In this document: in pieces, positions 18,301 to 27,208 of the stretch | How the letters are laid out: each line of letters begins with the position of its first letter | Numbering within the stretch: the first letter of the stretch is position 1 | Origin: Paenibacillus sp. UNC451MF | GTDB taxonomy: Bacteria > Bacillota > Bacilli > Paenibacillales > NBRC-103111 | Assembly: GCF_000686845.1 (NCBI RefSeq) | Contig: NZ_JMLS01000018.1 | Span: 124,001-188,000 of the forward strand | Direction: 5' to 3' | DNA: 64,000 nt | Program-made: the position numbers and the translations under genes | The notes under the pieces: generated by a model | The model's database searches: none | Told to the model about the DNA's origin: nothing | Seen by the model: only the letters and a program-made list of their open reading frames with translations

Positions 18301-19619
18301 CGATCGCCGAAAAAACCGCTTTTGGTTATGTGAAGAAGTTTGAAGAGGAGCAAGGGAAAAAGTGGCGTGGTGCAGAGGTTAGTAGACTTGCCTCAGGCTG
18401 TACCGGGGTAAAAAGAAGTACAGGTCAGCATCCCGGCGGTATCGTCGTTGTGCCGGACTATATTGACGTGGATGACATAACTCCTGTTCAATTCCCAGCG
18501 GATGATGTGAATGCCGAATGGAAGACAACACACTTTGACTACCATGCTTTTGATGCGAACTTGTTGAAGCTCGATATACTCGGTCATGATGATCCGACCA
18601 TGATGCGGATGCTGCAGGATTTAACTGGTGTCGATCCTACGACGATTCCTATGAATGATCCGAAGGTTATGAGCATGTTCAACTCGACTAAAGCGCTGGG
18701 TGTCTCTCCACAGCAAATACGCAGCACGGTAGCGACTTACGGAGTTCCCGAGATGGGGACGAAATTCGTTCGTCAAATGCTTGATGAGACGCAGCCTTCG
18801 TCTTTTGCCGACTTGCTCCAAATATCCGGTTTGTCCCACGGAACAGGTGTTTGGCTAGGCAACGCGCAGGAGCTAATTAAGAAAGGCACATGTACGATCA
18901 AAACCGTAATTGGTTGTCGTGATGAGATCATGCTCTACTTGATCTATAAGGCGGGTATGGATGCCGGACTTGCTTTTAAAATTACGGAGAGCGTTCGTAA
19001 AGGTAAAGGTTTGACCCCGGAGTGGAAAGAGGATATGAAGAAGCATAAAGTTCCTGCGTGGTACATCGAGTCTTGCGAGAGGATCGAGTACATGTTTCCG
19101 AAGGCGCATGCCGCCGCATATGTTATATCTGCGGTTCGCACCGCTTACTTTAAACTGTACCATCCGATTGCTTACTATGCGACCTATTACACGGTTCGTG
19201 CGGAGGACTTCGAGCTTGATTTGCTCTGCCAAGGTTATGATGCGATACTCCGCAGGTTGATCGAAATTGAGGAGAAAGCATTCCAGGCGACGCCAAAAGA
19301 GAAGGCCATGATCTCAATCCTTGAGATGGCTCTTGAAATGACGGCCAGAGGCTTCTCTTTCAAAAGTATCGATCTGTATAAATCAGATGCAACTAAATTT
19401 TTGGTCGATGGCGACTCATTGATTCCTCCATTCTCCGCTATAGGGGGGATAGGGGTGAATGCCGCTAAAAATATTGCCGCTGCTAAAGATGACGGACCCT
19501 TTCTCTCAATAGAAGATTTCCAAACACGTAGTAAAGCATCGAAAACGATTGTTGAGTTGTTGGGCTCCATGGGCTGCTTCCGCGGTTTGCCGGAATCCAA
19601 CCAGCTTTCGCTTTTCTAG
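15315..19619 (+). CDS. polC: DNA polymerase III PolC-type alpha subunit
   Basis: A 1434-residue Gram-positive replicative polymerase with built-in proofreading. Order: N-terminal and OB domains (to about 310), PHP domain split by the exonuclease (HLHTT at residue 337), DEDD 3'-5' exonuclease starting at FDIETTGLS (Asp424), zinc finger (paired CxxC, about residues 906-938), then the palm with catalytic PDIDLNFSGEYQ near residue 962. I chose ATG 15315 because GGGGAGG (15302-15308) precedes it; TTG 15288 has no site. Length matches B. subtilis PolC (about 1437). Confidence 0.97.
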   Translation: MSSTAVKRERFEMLMQQAHVPADVVNSFFQDGYIDRVETTRKNREWTFYIVKSTIVPHEVYRSFCKMIRDKFAHIAATKFMLKYTDEVEPEIVAREYWGMFIEWVQREATSVNGWMSRAKIDVQGHQLTLMLLDSIGLELAKKKNIGQWIQTYFSDFFGVEFQVRYAVDENREAEFEKFAKKIEEEEKVVTQEIMTSIEVEEAESLPEADLKLMVGYEIKDPPVPIQMVQDEEKKVTLQGAVFGLEMKELRNGSTLFTFNITDFTDSMMIKAFAKTKEDVKIFSLIQNGTWVKVRGKVEYDRFMQIPELVLIPNDVNEVMAPPDRKDDAAEKRVEFHLHTTMSTMDAITPIDQYVKMAAKWGHKAIAVTDHSGIQCYPDANKAAKKHGIKMIYGLEANVVNDGVPVVENARSMELKDIEYVIFDIETTGLSIVNNRIIEIAGVKMKDGKEIDRFATFINPHERIPYNIQQLTNITDDMVKDAPELAEMLPKFIDFVGDCVLVAHNARFDMGFIQANCKQLGLPVVTNPSLDTLELARLLFPTMKNHRLNTLADKFKVGLDNHHRAIDDSIALGYILFHLIKEANERGITDLERLNDNVGKNLKNTRPFHCCIYATNMIGKKNLYTLVSLSHTEYFHRVACIPKSLLASMREGLIITSGCEKGEFFEAVLNKSVEEAEEVAQFYDVLEIQPTGVNMHLVDKGLVGSKEQLEDATRRVLDIGRKLNKPVIATGNVHYLQPRDKICRDITINGITGFSPLKDMKKPDVHFRTTKEMLAEFQFLGEETAFDVVVKNTSDLADQFEDLELFPDKLFAPIIEGADDEIRSKCYDTAKRIYGEPIPEVVTARLEKELVPIIKYEFSANYLVSERLVKKSNQDGYLVGSRGSVGSSVVATFLGISEVNPLPPHYVCRSCQYNEWFLDGSIPSGFDLPDKDCPNCGEKLKGEGQDIPFETFLGFKGDKVPDIDLNFSGEYQPVAHNYTKELFGPKNVFRAGTIGTIAEKTAFGYVKKFEEEQGKKWRGAEVSRLASGCTGVKRSTGQHPGGIVVVPDYIDVDDITPVQFPADDVNAEWKTTHFDYHAFDANLLKLDILGHDDPTMMRMLQDLTGVDPTTIPMNDPKVMSMFNSTKALGVSPQQIRSTVATYGVPEMGTKFVRQMLDETQPSSFADLLQISGLSHGTGVWLGNAQELIKKGTCTIKTVIGCRDEIMLYLIYKAGMDAGLAFKITESVRKGKGLTPEWKEDMKKHKVPAWYIESCERIEYMFPKAHAAAYVISAVRTAYFKLYHPIAYYATYYTVRAEDFELDLLCQGYDAILRRLIEIEEKAFQATPKEKAMISILEMALEMTARGFSFKSIDLYKSDATKFLVDGDSLIPPFSAIGGIGVNAAKNIAAAKDDGPFLSIEDFQTRSKASKTIVELLGSMGCFRGLPESNQLSLF

Positions 19620-19655
19620 GCATTGTATCTTTAAATGAAGCAAGCCGTCCTCATA

Positions 19656-19684
19656 TTGCATACCTATAAGGCTTATGGTATAAT
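19656..19684 (+). promoter_or_regulatory. Sigma-A promoter for the rimP-nusA-infB operon
   Basis: TTGCAT (19656-19661), 17-base spacer, TATAAT (19679-19684), preceded by an extended TGG. This is one of the best promoter matches in the window, and the only clear one before the long operon ending at ribF. Confidence 0.85.
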
Positions 19685-19721
19685 CTTCTTTGGTAACAAC
19701 CGTTATAAGTTCGGATCTTAG

Positions 19722-19750
19722 AGAGTGGGGAAACCCACTCTTTACATTTT
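19722..19750 (+). terminator. Leader hairpin/attenuator before rimP
   Basis: AGAGTGGG (19722-19729) pairs with CCCACTCT (19734-19741) around a GAAA loop and is followed by TTACATTTT. It lies about 30 bases after the expected transcription start, inside the 5' untranslated region. It looks like a weak intrinsic terminator. In B. subtilis the corresponding operon leader is a NusA-responsive attenuator; that this one is too is inference. Confidence 0.65.
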
Positions 19751-19802
19751 GTTACAGAGATGAAAGCATTAGGCTTTCCATTTGATGATAGGAGGTTGCA
19801 GG

Positions 19803-20261
19803 TTGATTTCGCAAATTAAACCTATAGTTGAATCACTTCTTCAGCCTTTTTTAGACGAAAACAGCTTTGAATTAGTGGATGTTGAGTATGTGAAAGAAGG
19901 CAGCAATTGGTTTCTGCGAGTTTATGTAGACAAAGAAGGCGGCATCGATATCGACGATTGCGGCCGTATTAGTGAATTCCTTAGTGAAAAATTGGATGAA
20001 AAGGATCCGATTCCTACCGCTTACTTCTTGGAAGTATCCTCTCCTGGGGCAGAGCGTCCGTTGAAAAAGGTGCAGGATTATCATAAAGCAGTAGGACAAC
20101 ATGTGTTTGTTACTACCTATGAGCCGGTAGACGGGCTTAAAGAATTCGAAGGAATGCTGCTGTCGTTTGACGAGCAAACCGTGGTCGTTGAAATCGGAAA
20201 GAAAAAACACGAGATTCCATATAACAAAGTAGCTAGCGCTAGATTGGCGATCGTGTTCTAA
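19803..20261 (+). CDS. rimP: Ribosome maturation factor RimP
   Basis: A 152-residue RimP (YlxS), needed for 30S subunit maturation. Family features [19 protein letters not shown] and SSPGAERPL are visible. I chose TTG 19803 because AGGAGG at 19790-19795 is 7 bases upstream; the ATG at 19782 lies before that site. It heads the rimP-nusA-rnpM-ylxQ-infB-rbfA operon as in most Firmicutes. Confidence 0.94.
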   Translation: MISQIKPIVESLLQPFLDENSFELVDVEYVKEGSNWFLRVYVDKEGGIDIDDCGRISEFLSEKLDEKDPIPTAYFLEVSSPGAERPLKKVQDYHKAVGQHVFVTTYEPVDGLKEFEGMLLSFDEQTVVVEIGKKKHEIPYNKVASARLAIVF

Positions 20262-20300
20262 AACTGTGGTGGATTTTATGAGAGGGGGAGCTCCGTTCAA

Positions 20301-21398
20301 ATGAATATGGATTTTATTGAAGCATTGTTGGAAATCGAAAGGGAAAAGGGAATAGCTAAGGAAGTGCTGATTGATGCTATTGAAGCGGCACTGATCTCCA
20401 GCTATAAACGTAATTTTAATACAGCTCAAAACGTTCGTGTAGATATTAACCGCCACACCGGCTTAATTAAAGTGTACGCTCGTAAAACGGTGGTAGAGGA
20501 TGTTTTGGACCCTCGCTTGGAAATATCTTTGTATGCGGCACGTGAAATGAATCAAAATTATCAATTGAACGATATTGTTGAAATCGAGGTTACACCTAGA
20601 GATTTTGGACGTATCGCGGCACAGACTGCCAAGCAGGTCGTTACTCAACGCATTCGCGAAGCGGAGCGCGGACTGATTTATAACGCATTTGTCGATAAAG
20701 AAGAGGATATCGTGACCGGTATTGTGCAAAGACAGGATTTGCGCAATATTTATATCGATTTAGGCAAAATTGAGGCAGCACTTCCCTTAACTGAGCTTAT
20801 GCCGACAGATAAGTTTAAACAAGGCGATCGTGTTAAAGCTTATATTACTAAAGTTGAAAATACGACTAAAGGCCCGCAAATCATTTTATCGCGTACACAC
20901 CCGGGTCTTTTAAAACGTTTATTTGAGCTTGAAGTGCCGGAAATTTTCGACGGTGTCGTTGAAATTCGTTCCGTTGCCCGCGAAGCAGGCTTCCGTTCCA
21001 AAATTGCTGTATTTTCACGCAACGCGGAAGTGGATCCTGTCGGTTCTTGCGTAGGCCCAAAAGGGATGCGCGTACAAACTATCGTCAATGAGCTGAAAGG
21101 CGAGAAAATCGATATTGTGCGTTGGGTCGAGAATGTGGATGAGTACGTTGCTAACGCTCTCAGCCCTTCTAAGGTGCTTGAAGTGAATGTATTTGAGAAC
21201 GAGAAGATGGCTCGTGTTATCGTTCCTGATTATCAGCTATCGCTTGCCATCGGCATTAAAGGGCAAAACGCTAGATTAGCTGCCAAGCTGACTGGTTGGA
21301 AAATTGATATCAAGAGCGAAACTCAAGCAGAACAAGAATACGGCCGTCCTAAAACATACACCGAGGAAATGCACCAGGATTCGGTCAGTATTGATTAG
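20301..21398 (+). CDS. nusA: Transcription termination/antitermination factor NusA
   Basis: A 365-residue Gram-positive-length NusA without the C-terminal acidic repeats of E. coli. Domains: N-terminal RNA polymerase-binding domain (1-125), S1 (about 130-200), and two KH domains (about 205-340; VGSCVGPKGMRVQTIVNEL and AIGIKGQNARLAAKLTGW). It acts at pauses and terminators on nascent RNA. A GGGGG-type ribosome site precedes ATG 20301. A possible attenuator at the head of this operon would let NusA limit its own level. Confidence 0.96.
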   Translation: MNMDFIEALLEIEREKGIAKEVLIDAIEAALISSYKRNFNTAQNVRVDINRHTGLIKVYARKTVVEDVLDPRLEISLYAAREMNQNYQLNDIVEIEVTPRDFGRIAAQTAKQVVTQRIREAERGLIYNAFVDKEEDIVTGIVQRQDLRNIYIDLGKIEAALPLTELMPTDKFKQGDRVKAYITKVENTTKGPQIILSRTHPGLLKRLFELEVPEIFDGVVEIRSVAREAGFRSKIAVFSRNAEVDPVGSCVGPKGMRVQTIVNELKGEKIDIVRWVENVDEYVANALSPSKVLEVNVFENEKMARVIVPDYQLSLAIGIKGQNARLAAKLTGWKIDIKSETQAEQEYGRPKTYTEEMHQDSVSID

Positions 21399-21430
21399 TA
21401 TAAGCAGCTGACAAGTAGAAGGTGATCTAG

Positions 21431-21742
21431 ATGAAGCAAAAGAAAATCCCTCTTCGCAAATGTGTAGCATGCCAGCAAATGATGCCCAAAAAAGAGCTGA
21501 TTCGTGTCGTGAAAACACCAAATGACGAAATCATCATTGATTTAACGGGTAAAAAAGCGGGACGTGGAGCTTATTTGTGTGGAAAGCTGTCTTGCTTCAG
21601 ATTGGCCAAAAAGAGCAGAGCATTGGACCGCGCGTTGAAGCATTCAGTCAGCGCAGAGATTTACGATGCTTTGGAACAGGATTTCATTAAAGTAGAAGAT
21701 GAATTCATTGCCGGCAAAGAAGCGGCGGTGGACGATGAATAA
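21431..21742 (+). CDS. rnpM: RNase P modulator RnpM (YlxR)
   Basis: A 103-residue YlxR-family RNA-binding protein. The signature RKCVACQQMMPKKELIRVV near residue 9 and GRGAYLC near residue 47 are intact. B. subtilis YlxR has been described as binding and modulating RNase P. It follows nusA by 32 bases and overlaps ylxQ. The C-terminal 25 residues are an acidic extension. Confidence 0.92.
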   Translation: MKQKKIPLRKCVACQQMMPKKELIRVVKTPNDEIIIDLTGKKAGRGAYLCGKLSCFRLAKKSRALDRALKHSVSAEIYDALEQDFIKVEDEFIAGKEAAVDDE

Positions 21743-22061
21743 TAAATGGTTTAACCACCTAGGATTGGCCATGAGAGCAGGCAAAGTCATTACGGGTGAA
21801 GACACCGTCATTGATTCTGTTCGTAAGGGCGAAGCCAAGATGGTCATTGTAGCAGAAGATGCCTCCCCCAACACTTTGAAAAAAGTGAGCGATAAATGCA
21901 GTACGTATCGGGTTCCCATACATCAGTACGGCAGCCGTGAGCAATTAGGAGCAAGTATCGGAAAAGAAACGCGGGTTGTCATAGCCGTAATCGATGCTGG
22001 ATTTGCGAAAATGCTGAAGAAAAGTCTGGAAAATCGTACGGAGGTGGACAGTATTGAGTAA
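21735..22061 (+). CDS. ylxQ: L7Ae-family ribosomal protein YlxQ
   Basis: A 108-residue L7Ae/L30e-like protein, related to kink-turn binding ribosomal proteins. Features: [15 protein letters not shown] and a VVAEDAS-like strand. The best start is ATG 21735, which overlaps the rnpM stop by 8 bases; a farther ATG at 21699 would overlap by 44. Its cellular role in bacteria is poorly defined. It overlaps the infB start by 8 bases, indicating tight co-translation. Confidence 0.9.
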   Translation: MNNKWFNHLGLAMRAGKVITGEDTVIDSVRKGEAKMVIVAEDASPNTLKKVSDKCSTYRVPIHQYGSREQLGASIGKETRVVIAVIDAGFAKMLKKSLENRTEVDSIE

Positions 22062-24885
22062 ACAAGAGAATAATAAGGATAATAAACTCAGAGTATATGA
22101 ATATGCCAAGTCTTTAAATATGAGCAGTAAAGAGATCATTACAATCCTTAAAAGATTAAGTATTCCGGTTAACAATCATATGAGCGTAATGGAGAACGAT
22201 ACAGTGGAGAGTGTGGAAAAATTTTTTAAAGACGTAAAAGCAAACGCAGCAGCCAAACGAGGAACTAATGAAACGGGGAATGCTTCTATCAGTACGAATA
22301 CGAGTACAAATACAGTGAACAAAGACGCAAACGCACAAGCACAAACACAAGCTGGACAACAGCCTAAGACGGAAACTAAGCCTCAAGCTCCGCAAGGCCA
22401 GTCGAGTAATCCACAAGGCCAATCGAGTAATCAGCAAAGAACAGGCTCCAGCCAACAAGGTCAAGGCTCGGGCCAATCCAACCGCGAACATAGCGGACAA
22501 CGTTCAGGCGACCGTAGACCTGACCAACAAGGTCAAGGTAGCGGCAATCGCGGACAATATGGTGATCGCAGACCGCAAGGACAAGGGTCCCAAGGCGGAG
22601 GCTACAACAACCAGCAACGCAGCGGCAATCAACAAGGCGGAGGCTACAACCAAAACCGTGGCGGCAGTCAACAAGGTGGAGGCTACAATCAAAACCGTGG
22701 CGGTCAACAAGGCGGAGGCCAAGGTGGCCAAGGTCAGAACCGTCCAAGCGGTGGTTATAACCAAGGTCAAGGTAACCGGAGTGGAGCACCAAGCGGAAGC
22801 AACAATAGTAACCGCCCTGGTGACCAACGTTCCAGCCGTCCACAAGGCGGGTTTGAGCAACGTAAGCCGTTCGAGCAGCGTGGAATGGGTCAAGGGGCTC
22901 CTAATTCATACAATAAATCCGTTGGTGCGGGTCCAGCAAGAACTGGTGCACCTGTAGATGTGGATATGGATGACGCTTCAAAAGGCAAGACAACCAAGAA
23001 GACAAAACCGAATCAAAAGCGTTTTGACGATAACAGAGTGAGCTCTTCCAGAGGTCCTCAAAATAGAGGTAACAACCGTAATCAAAAAGGCAGATACCAA
23101 CAAGAGCCTGTGAAAAAAGAGAAGATCGACAATACGCCTAAAAAAATTATTGTCCGCGGCACAATGACGGTCGGCGAATTGGCTAAAGCTCTGCATAAGG
23201 ATGCTTCGGAAGTTATTAAAAAGCTATTGTTCCTGGGTATTATGGCTACAATTAACCAAGAACTTGATCTCGATGCGATCCAATTGCTTGCTGGCGACTA
23301 CAACGTAGAAGTTGAACTGAAAATTCCGGTTGAGGAAGATAAGTTCGAACAGTTCGAAGAAAAAGATGATGAAGCAGATTTGCTTGAGCGGCCTCCTGTT
23401 GTAACCATTATGGGTCATGTTGACCATGGTAAAACGACTTTGCTGGATGCGATTCGTAAAACGAGCGTAACAGAAGGCGAAGCAGGCGGAATTACTCAGC
23501 ACATCGGTGCTTATCAAGTGGAAGTTCACAATAAGAAGATTACATTCCTGGACACTCCGGGTCACGAAGCGTTTACATCCATGCGTGCTCGTGGTGCACA
23601 AGTTACTGATATCACGATTATCGTAGTTGCAGCTGACGACGGTGTTATGCCTCAGACTGTAGAAGCCATCAATCACGCAAAAGCTGCTAAAGTTCCGATT
23701 ATTGTTGCAGTTAACAAAGTGGATAAGCCGGACTCCAACCCTGACAAAATCAAGCAGGAGCTTACAGAGTATGAATTGGTACCGGAAGAATGGGGCGGAG
23801 ATACCATCTTCTGCAACATTTCCGCTAAACAGCGCATTGGACTTGAAAACTTGCTTGACATGATTCTGCTTGTGGCTGAAGTTCAAGAGCTGAAAGCCAA
23901 TCCGAACAAACGTGCTAGAGGTACAGTGATTGAGGCTGAGCTGGATAAAGGTAAAGGCCCAGTTGCACGCGTTCTGATCCAACACGGTACGCTTAAAGTC
24001 GGAGACAGCTTCGTTGCCGGCGTATGCTTTGGTCGCGTTCGCGCCATGGTTAATGACAAAGGTAAGAAGCTGAAGGAAGCAGGACCTTCAACACCAGTCG
24101 AAATTACTGGTTTGACTGAAGTACCTCAAGCGGGCGATCCGTTTATTTGTTTCGAGGATGAGCGTAAAGCCAGAGCCATTGCCGAGAAACGTGCCGTTAC
24201 TTTGAGACAGTCTGAAATGGGCGCGAACGTTCGTGTTACTTTGGATGATTTGTACAAACATATTAAAGACGGCGAAATCAAAGACTTGAACGTTATCATC
24301 AAAGGGGACGTACAAGGTTCTGTTGAAGCACTGCGTGGTTCTCTTGAGAAGATCGATATTGAAGGCGTACGTGTCAAAATTTTGCATAACGGCGTAGGTG
24401 CTATTACTGAGTCTGACGTAATCTTGGCTTCCGCATCCAATGCGATCGTTATCGGATTCAACGTCCGTCCTGAACCGCAAGCAAAAAATACGGCGGATCA
24501 AGAGAAAGTGGACATTCGTCTGCACAGCATTATTTACAAAGTGATGGAAGAAATTGAACAGGCTATGAAAGGGATGCTGGATCCGATCTTTAAAGAAAGT
24601 GTTATCGGTCAAGCAGAAGTTCGTAACATCTTCAAAGTTTCCAAAATTGGCGTTATAGCTGGTTGTATGGTCATTTCGGGTAAAATTTCCCGTAATGCAC
24701 AAATGCGCTTGATTCGCAACGGAATCGTTGTATTTGAAGGCAATATCGATTCCCTCAAACGTTTCAAAGACGATGCCAAAGAAGTGGCTCAAGGTTACGA
24801 GTGTGGTATATCTCTGGATAAATTCAACGATATTAAAGAAGGGGATATTATCGAAGCCTTCGTGATGGAAACTGTTGAGAGGTGA
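22054..24885 (+). CDS. infB: Translation initiation factor IF-2 with long Gly/Gln-rich linker
   Basis: A 943-residue IF-2, which brings fMet-tRNA to the 30S subunit. An IF2-N helical module ([15 protein letters not shown]) opens it. Then a Gln/Gly/Asn/Arg-rich tract fills about residues 93-290, followed by a second IF2-N module ([18 protein letters not shown]). The G domain follows (GHVDHGKTT near residue 453, [14 protein letters not shown]), then domains II-IV. The start is TTG with GAGGTGG 7 bases upstream. The linker is much longer than in B. subtilis IF-2 (about 716 residues in total) and has internal repeats. Confidence 0.97.
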   Translation: MSKQENNKDNKLRVYEYAKSLNMSSKEIITILKRLSIPVNNHMSVMENDTVESVEKFFKDVKANAAAKRGTNETGNASISTNTSTNTVNKDANAQAQTQAGQQPKTETKPQAPQGQSSNPQGQSSNQQRTGSSQQGQGSGQSNREHSGQRSGDRRPDQQGQGSGNRGQYGDRRPQGQGSQGGGYNNQQRSGNQQGGGYNQNRGGSQQGGGYNQNRGGQQGGGQGGQGQNRPSGGYNQGQGNRSGAPSGSNNSNRPGDQRSSRPQGGFEQRKPFEQRGMGQGAPNSYNKSVGAGPARTGAPVDVDMDDASKGKTTKKTKPNQKRFDDNRVSSSRGPQNRGNNRNQKGRYQQEPVKKEKIDNTPKKIIVRGTMTVGELAKALHKDASEVIKKLLFLGIMATINQELDLDAIQLLAGDYNVEVELKIPVEEDKFEQFEEKDDEADLLERPPVVTIMGHVDHGKTTLLDAIRKTSVTEGEAGGITQHIGAYQVEVHNKKITFLDTPGHEAFTSMRARGAQVTDITIIVVAADDGVMPQTVEAINHAKAAKVPIIVAVNKVDKPDSNPDKIKQELTEYELVPEEWGGDTIFCNISAKQRIGLENLLDMILLVAEVQELKANPNKRARGTVIEAELDKGKGPVARVLIQHGTLKVGDSFVAGVCFGRVRAMVNDKGKKLKEAGPSTPVEITGLTEVPQAGDPFICFEDERKARAIAEKRAVTLRQSEMGANVRVTLDDLYKHIKDGEIKDLNVIIKGDVQGSVEALRGSLEKIDIEGVRVKILHNGVGAITESDVILASASNAIVIGFNVRPEPQAKNTADQEKVDIRLHSIIYKVMEEIEQAMKGMLDPIFKESVIGQAEVRNIFKVSKIGVIAGCMVISGKISRNAQMRLIRNGIVVFEGNIDSLKRFKDDAKEVAQGYECGISLDKFNDIKEGDIIEAFVMETVER
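22560..22740 (+). repeat. Gly/Gln/Asn repeat tract within infB
   Basis: Units encoding [10 protein letters not shown]-like decapeptides recur at least three times ([39 protein letters not shown]), and the DNA repeats too (GGCGGAGGCTACAA-type words). It codes for a low-complexity, RGG-like disordered linker. The reverse strand is open here only as a by-product of composition. Confidence 0.85.
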
Positions 24886-24890
24886 TCTGA

Positions 24891-25247
24891 ATGGCGCGTA
24901 TTCGCGTAGGTAGAGTCGGTGAACAAATTAAAAAAGAACTAAGTCAAATCATTCAGTCGGAGCTTAAAGATCCTAGAATCGGATTCATTACGGTTACAGG
25001 TGTCGAAGTAACGAATGATTTGTCTCAAGCTAAAATTTTCCTGAGCGTTCTCGGTACCGACGAGCAAAAGGAAGAAACTTTAAAAGCACTTGGTCGCGGG
25101 AGCGGGTTTATCCGTTCGGAACTGGGCAAACGGATTCGATTGCGCAAAATTCCTGATCTGATCTTCCGCTTTGATGCATCTATTGATTACGGTAGCCACA
25201 TTGAAAAGCTGTTGAGCCAGATCAATGGGGAGAATGCACAACCATGA
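24891..25247 (+). CDS. rbfA: Ribosome-binding factor A
   Basis: A 118-residue RbfA with a KH-like fold, needed for 16S rRNA 5'-end maturation. Signature [20 protein letters not shown] near residue 26 is typical. It starts 5 bases after infB with a GAGGTG site overlapping the infB stop, and its end overlaps nrnA by 4 bases. Confidence 0.95.
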   Translation: MARIRVGRVGEQIKKELSQIIQSELKDPRIGFITVTGVEVTNDLSQAKIFLSVLGTDEQKEETLKALGRGSGFIRSELGKRIRLRKIPDLIFRFDASIDYGSHIEKLLSQINGENAQP

Positions 25248-26248
25248 CGGCATTATCTCAGCAGAATGATTACGCTGCGCATCTAGAAGCTGCAGCGCAA
25301 TTCATTCGCGCGAACAATGATTTTCTGGTGGTGTCCCATATTCACCCGGATGGGGATGCCGCCGGATCAACCTTCGCGGTAGCTTGGATATTGACATCTC
25401 TAGGCAAACGTTTCACCCTGATTAATGAAGGGAGTACGCCAGAGAAATACATGTTTATGGCAGCCCAAACGCAAAAGATTATCAATTACGAAGCTTCTGA
25501 AGGTACGATAAGTGGCAAGTTCACACATGTCATATCCGTGGATTGTGCTGACTTTTCCCGTATGGGCAGCGTAAGCAAGCTATTTGCCGATGATATCCAA
25601 TTGCTAAATATAGATCATCATGCAACTAACGATCGCTTTGGCAGCTGCAATCTAGTCGTAAATGATGCCGCGGCGACAGTTGAAGTGCTATATGATCTGT
25701 GCGAAACAATGAATATTCCGTTTTCACATGAACTGAATGTGTGCATTTACTCAGGGCTTTTGACAGATACGGGCGGTTTTCGGTACGCCAATACTACTCC
25801 AAAAGTAATGCGCATTGCGGCTGATATGCTTCAGCGTGGGGTTAAAGGCCATGAGCTCGCAGAGCATTTGTTGGAGAAGCTCTCTTATCCACAAATCTCA
25901 CTTATTAAGAGCAGTCTGTCCACCTTATCTTTCGCTCATCATAACCAAGTAGCTTGGCTTTCAGTCACCTTATCGGAGCTTGAGCTAAGCGGTGCGAGCA
26001 ATGAGGATCTGGATGGATTGGTCAACTACCCGAGAAATGTGGAAGGTGTTGAAGTAGGCATTTTGTTCAAAGAACGGGAAGACATCGTTAAGGTGAGCCT
26101 GCGTTCCAATGGGAAAGTTGATGTGGCACAGGTCGCCAAATTGTTTGGCGGCGGAGGACATGTACGTGCTGCAGGATGTGCTGTCAAAGGAACATTGAAT
26201 GAAGCTATTGAACGTGTTGTTAGGGAAGTAGGTTTGGCACTGGAATGA
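25244..26248 (+). CDS. nrnA: Oligoribonuclease NrnA / pAp phosphatase (DHH family)
   Basis: A 334-residue DHH-DHHA1 phosphoesterase that degrades nanoRNA and dephosphorylates pAp. The metal-binding motifs are complete: [11 protein letters not shown] near residue 35, [10 protein letters not shown] near residue 101, NIDHHATND (DHH) near residue 124, and the DHHA1 glycine motif [10 protein letters not shown] near residue 303. It overlaps both neighbours by ATGA, so it belongs to the operon. Context with PNPase and two RNases in the same window fits RNA turnover. Confidence 0.93.
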   Translation: MTALSQQNDYAAHLEAAAQFIRANNDFLVVSHIHPDGDAAGSTFAVAWILTSLGKRFTLINEGSTPEKYMFMAAQTQKIINYEASEGTISGKFTHVISVDCADFSRMGSVSKLFADDIQLLNIDHHATNDRFGSCNLVVNDAAATVEVLYDLCETMNIPFSHELNVCIYSGLLTDTGGFRYANTTPKVMRIAADMLQRGVKGHELAEHLLEKLSYPQISLIKSSLSTLSFAHHNQVAWLSVTLSELELSGASNEDLDGLVNYPRNVEGVEVGILFKEREDIVKVSLRSNGKVDVAQVAKLFGGGGHVRAAGCAVKGTLNEAIERVVREVGLALE

Positions 26249-27171
26249 CAAATGAAGCATTGGAAGGAATACTCCCAATTTGGAAGCCAGTTGGATTCAC
26301 ATCCCACGATGTAGTGGCTAAAGCTAGGCGTATTCTTAGAATAAAAAGGATTGGCCATACAGGTACTTTGGATCCTCAGGTAACGGGGGTGCTGCCTTTA
26401 TGTATTGGGCGTGCTACCCGGCTTGTGGAATATATCCAAGAGCTTCCCAAAGAGTATGAAGCCACTCTAAAGATCGGATTGGCAACCGATACGGAGGACG
26501 CAAGTGGTCAAGTGATCGAGCAAGTAGATCAGGTTCATTTGACGGAAGAACAGGTACGTAAGACGCTGCATTCTTTTGTAGGTGAAATTGAACAGGTGCC
26601 TCCGATGTATTCTGCGGTTAAAGTAGATGGTAAGCGTTTGTACGAATTAGCACGCCAAGGTGTCGAAGTAGAGCGCAAATCCCGTAAAGTAACCATTTAC
26701 AGTATAGAGATTTTAGAAACGAATCTTGAAATGAATCACCCGGAAATTCGCTTCCGTGTCCGATGCTCCAAAGGAACCTATATCCGTACTTTATGTGTGG
26801 ATGTAGGGAAAGCGCTCGGCTATCCGGCTGTCATGTCGCAGCTCGTTCGCACCTCCACCGGCAGCATTGGTCAGGAGCAATGTCTTACCTTGGAGCAGCT
26901 GGAGCTGCTTCAACAGCAAGGCGGGTTATCGGACAAGCTAATTCCGGCCGAGACTGCTTTAGCTCATATGCCGACGGTGCGTTTGAGTGAAGGACAGACT
27001 CGCAAGGCACTGCTTGGGCAAAAACTGACCTTGACTCCTTCGGAGCAGACGGCTTTGATGGATGCTGCCGAGCTTAATTATGCGGTGTATAGTGAAAGCT
27101 CCCGCTTTGTAGGGATTTTTCAGTGGGATCGCGATAAACGGGAACTGCAGCCTGTTAAAGTATTTTCGTAG
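26245..27171 (+). CDS. truB: tRNA pseudouridine(55) synthase
   Basis: A 308-residue TruB that makes pseudouridine 55 in the tRNA T loop. The catalytic Asp43 sits in GHTGTLDPQVTGVL; the RNA-binding motif YSAVKVDGKRLYELAR is near residue 127. A C-terminal PUA-like extension is present. It overlaps nrnA by 4 bases and is followed by ribF, the usual truB-ribF order. Confidence 0.95.
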   Translation: MTNEALEGILPIWKPVGFTSHDVVAKARRILRIKRIGHTGTLDPQVTGVLPLCIGRATRLVEYIQELPKEYEATLKIGLATDTEDASGQVIEQVDQVHLTEEQVRKTLHSFVGEIEQVPPMYSAVKVDGKRLYELARQGVEVERKSRKVTIYSIEILETNLEMNHPEIRFRVRCSKGTYIRTLCVDVGKALGYPAVMSQLVRTSTGSIGQEQCLTLEQLELLQQQGGLSDKLIPAETALAHMPTVRLSEGQTRKALLGQKLTLTPSEQTALMDAAELNYAVYSESSRFVGIFQWDRDKRELQPVKVFS

Positions 27172-27208
27172 TAAGCTTCGTCTGAAAAGAATGCAGGTGA
27201 CATATTGG

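Noticed and set aside
22376-22957. Long open frames in other frames and on the minus strand over the infB linker; CRISPR-like repetition
   Set aside because: The repeats are codon-level duplications of a Gly/Gln tract without unique spacers, and the extra frames follow from the skewed composition.
27172-27208. FMN riboswitch before ribF
   Set aside because: The gap between truB and ribF is too short and no RFN-type structure is present.
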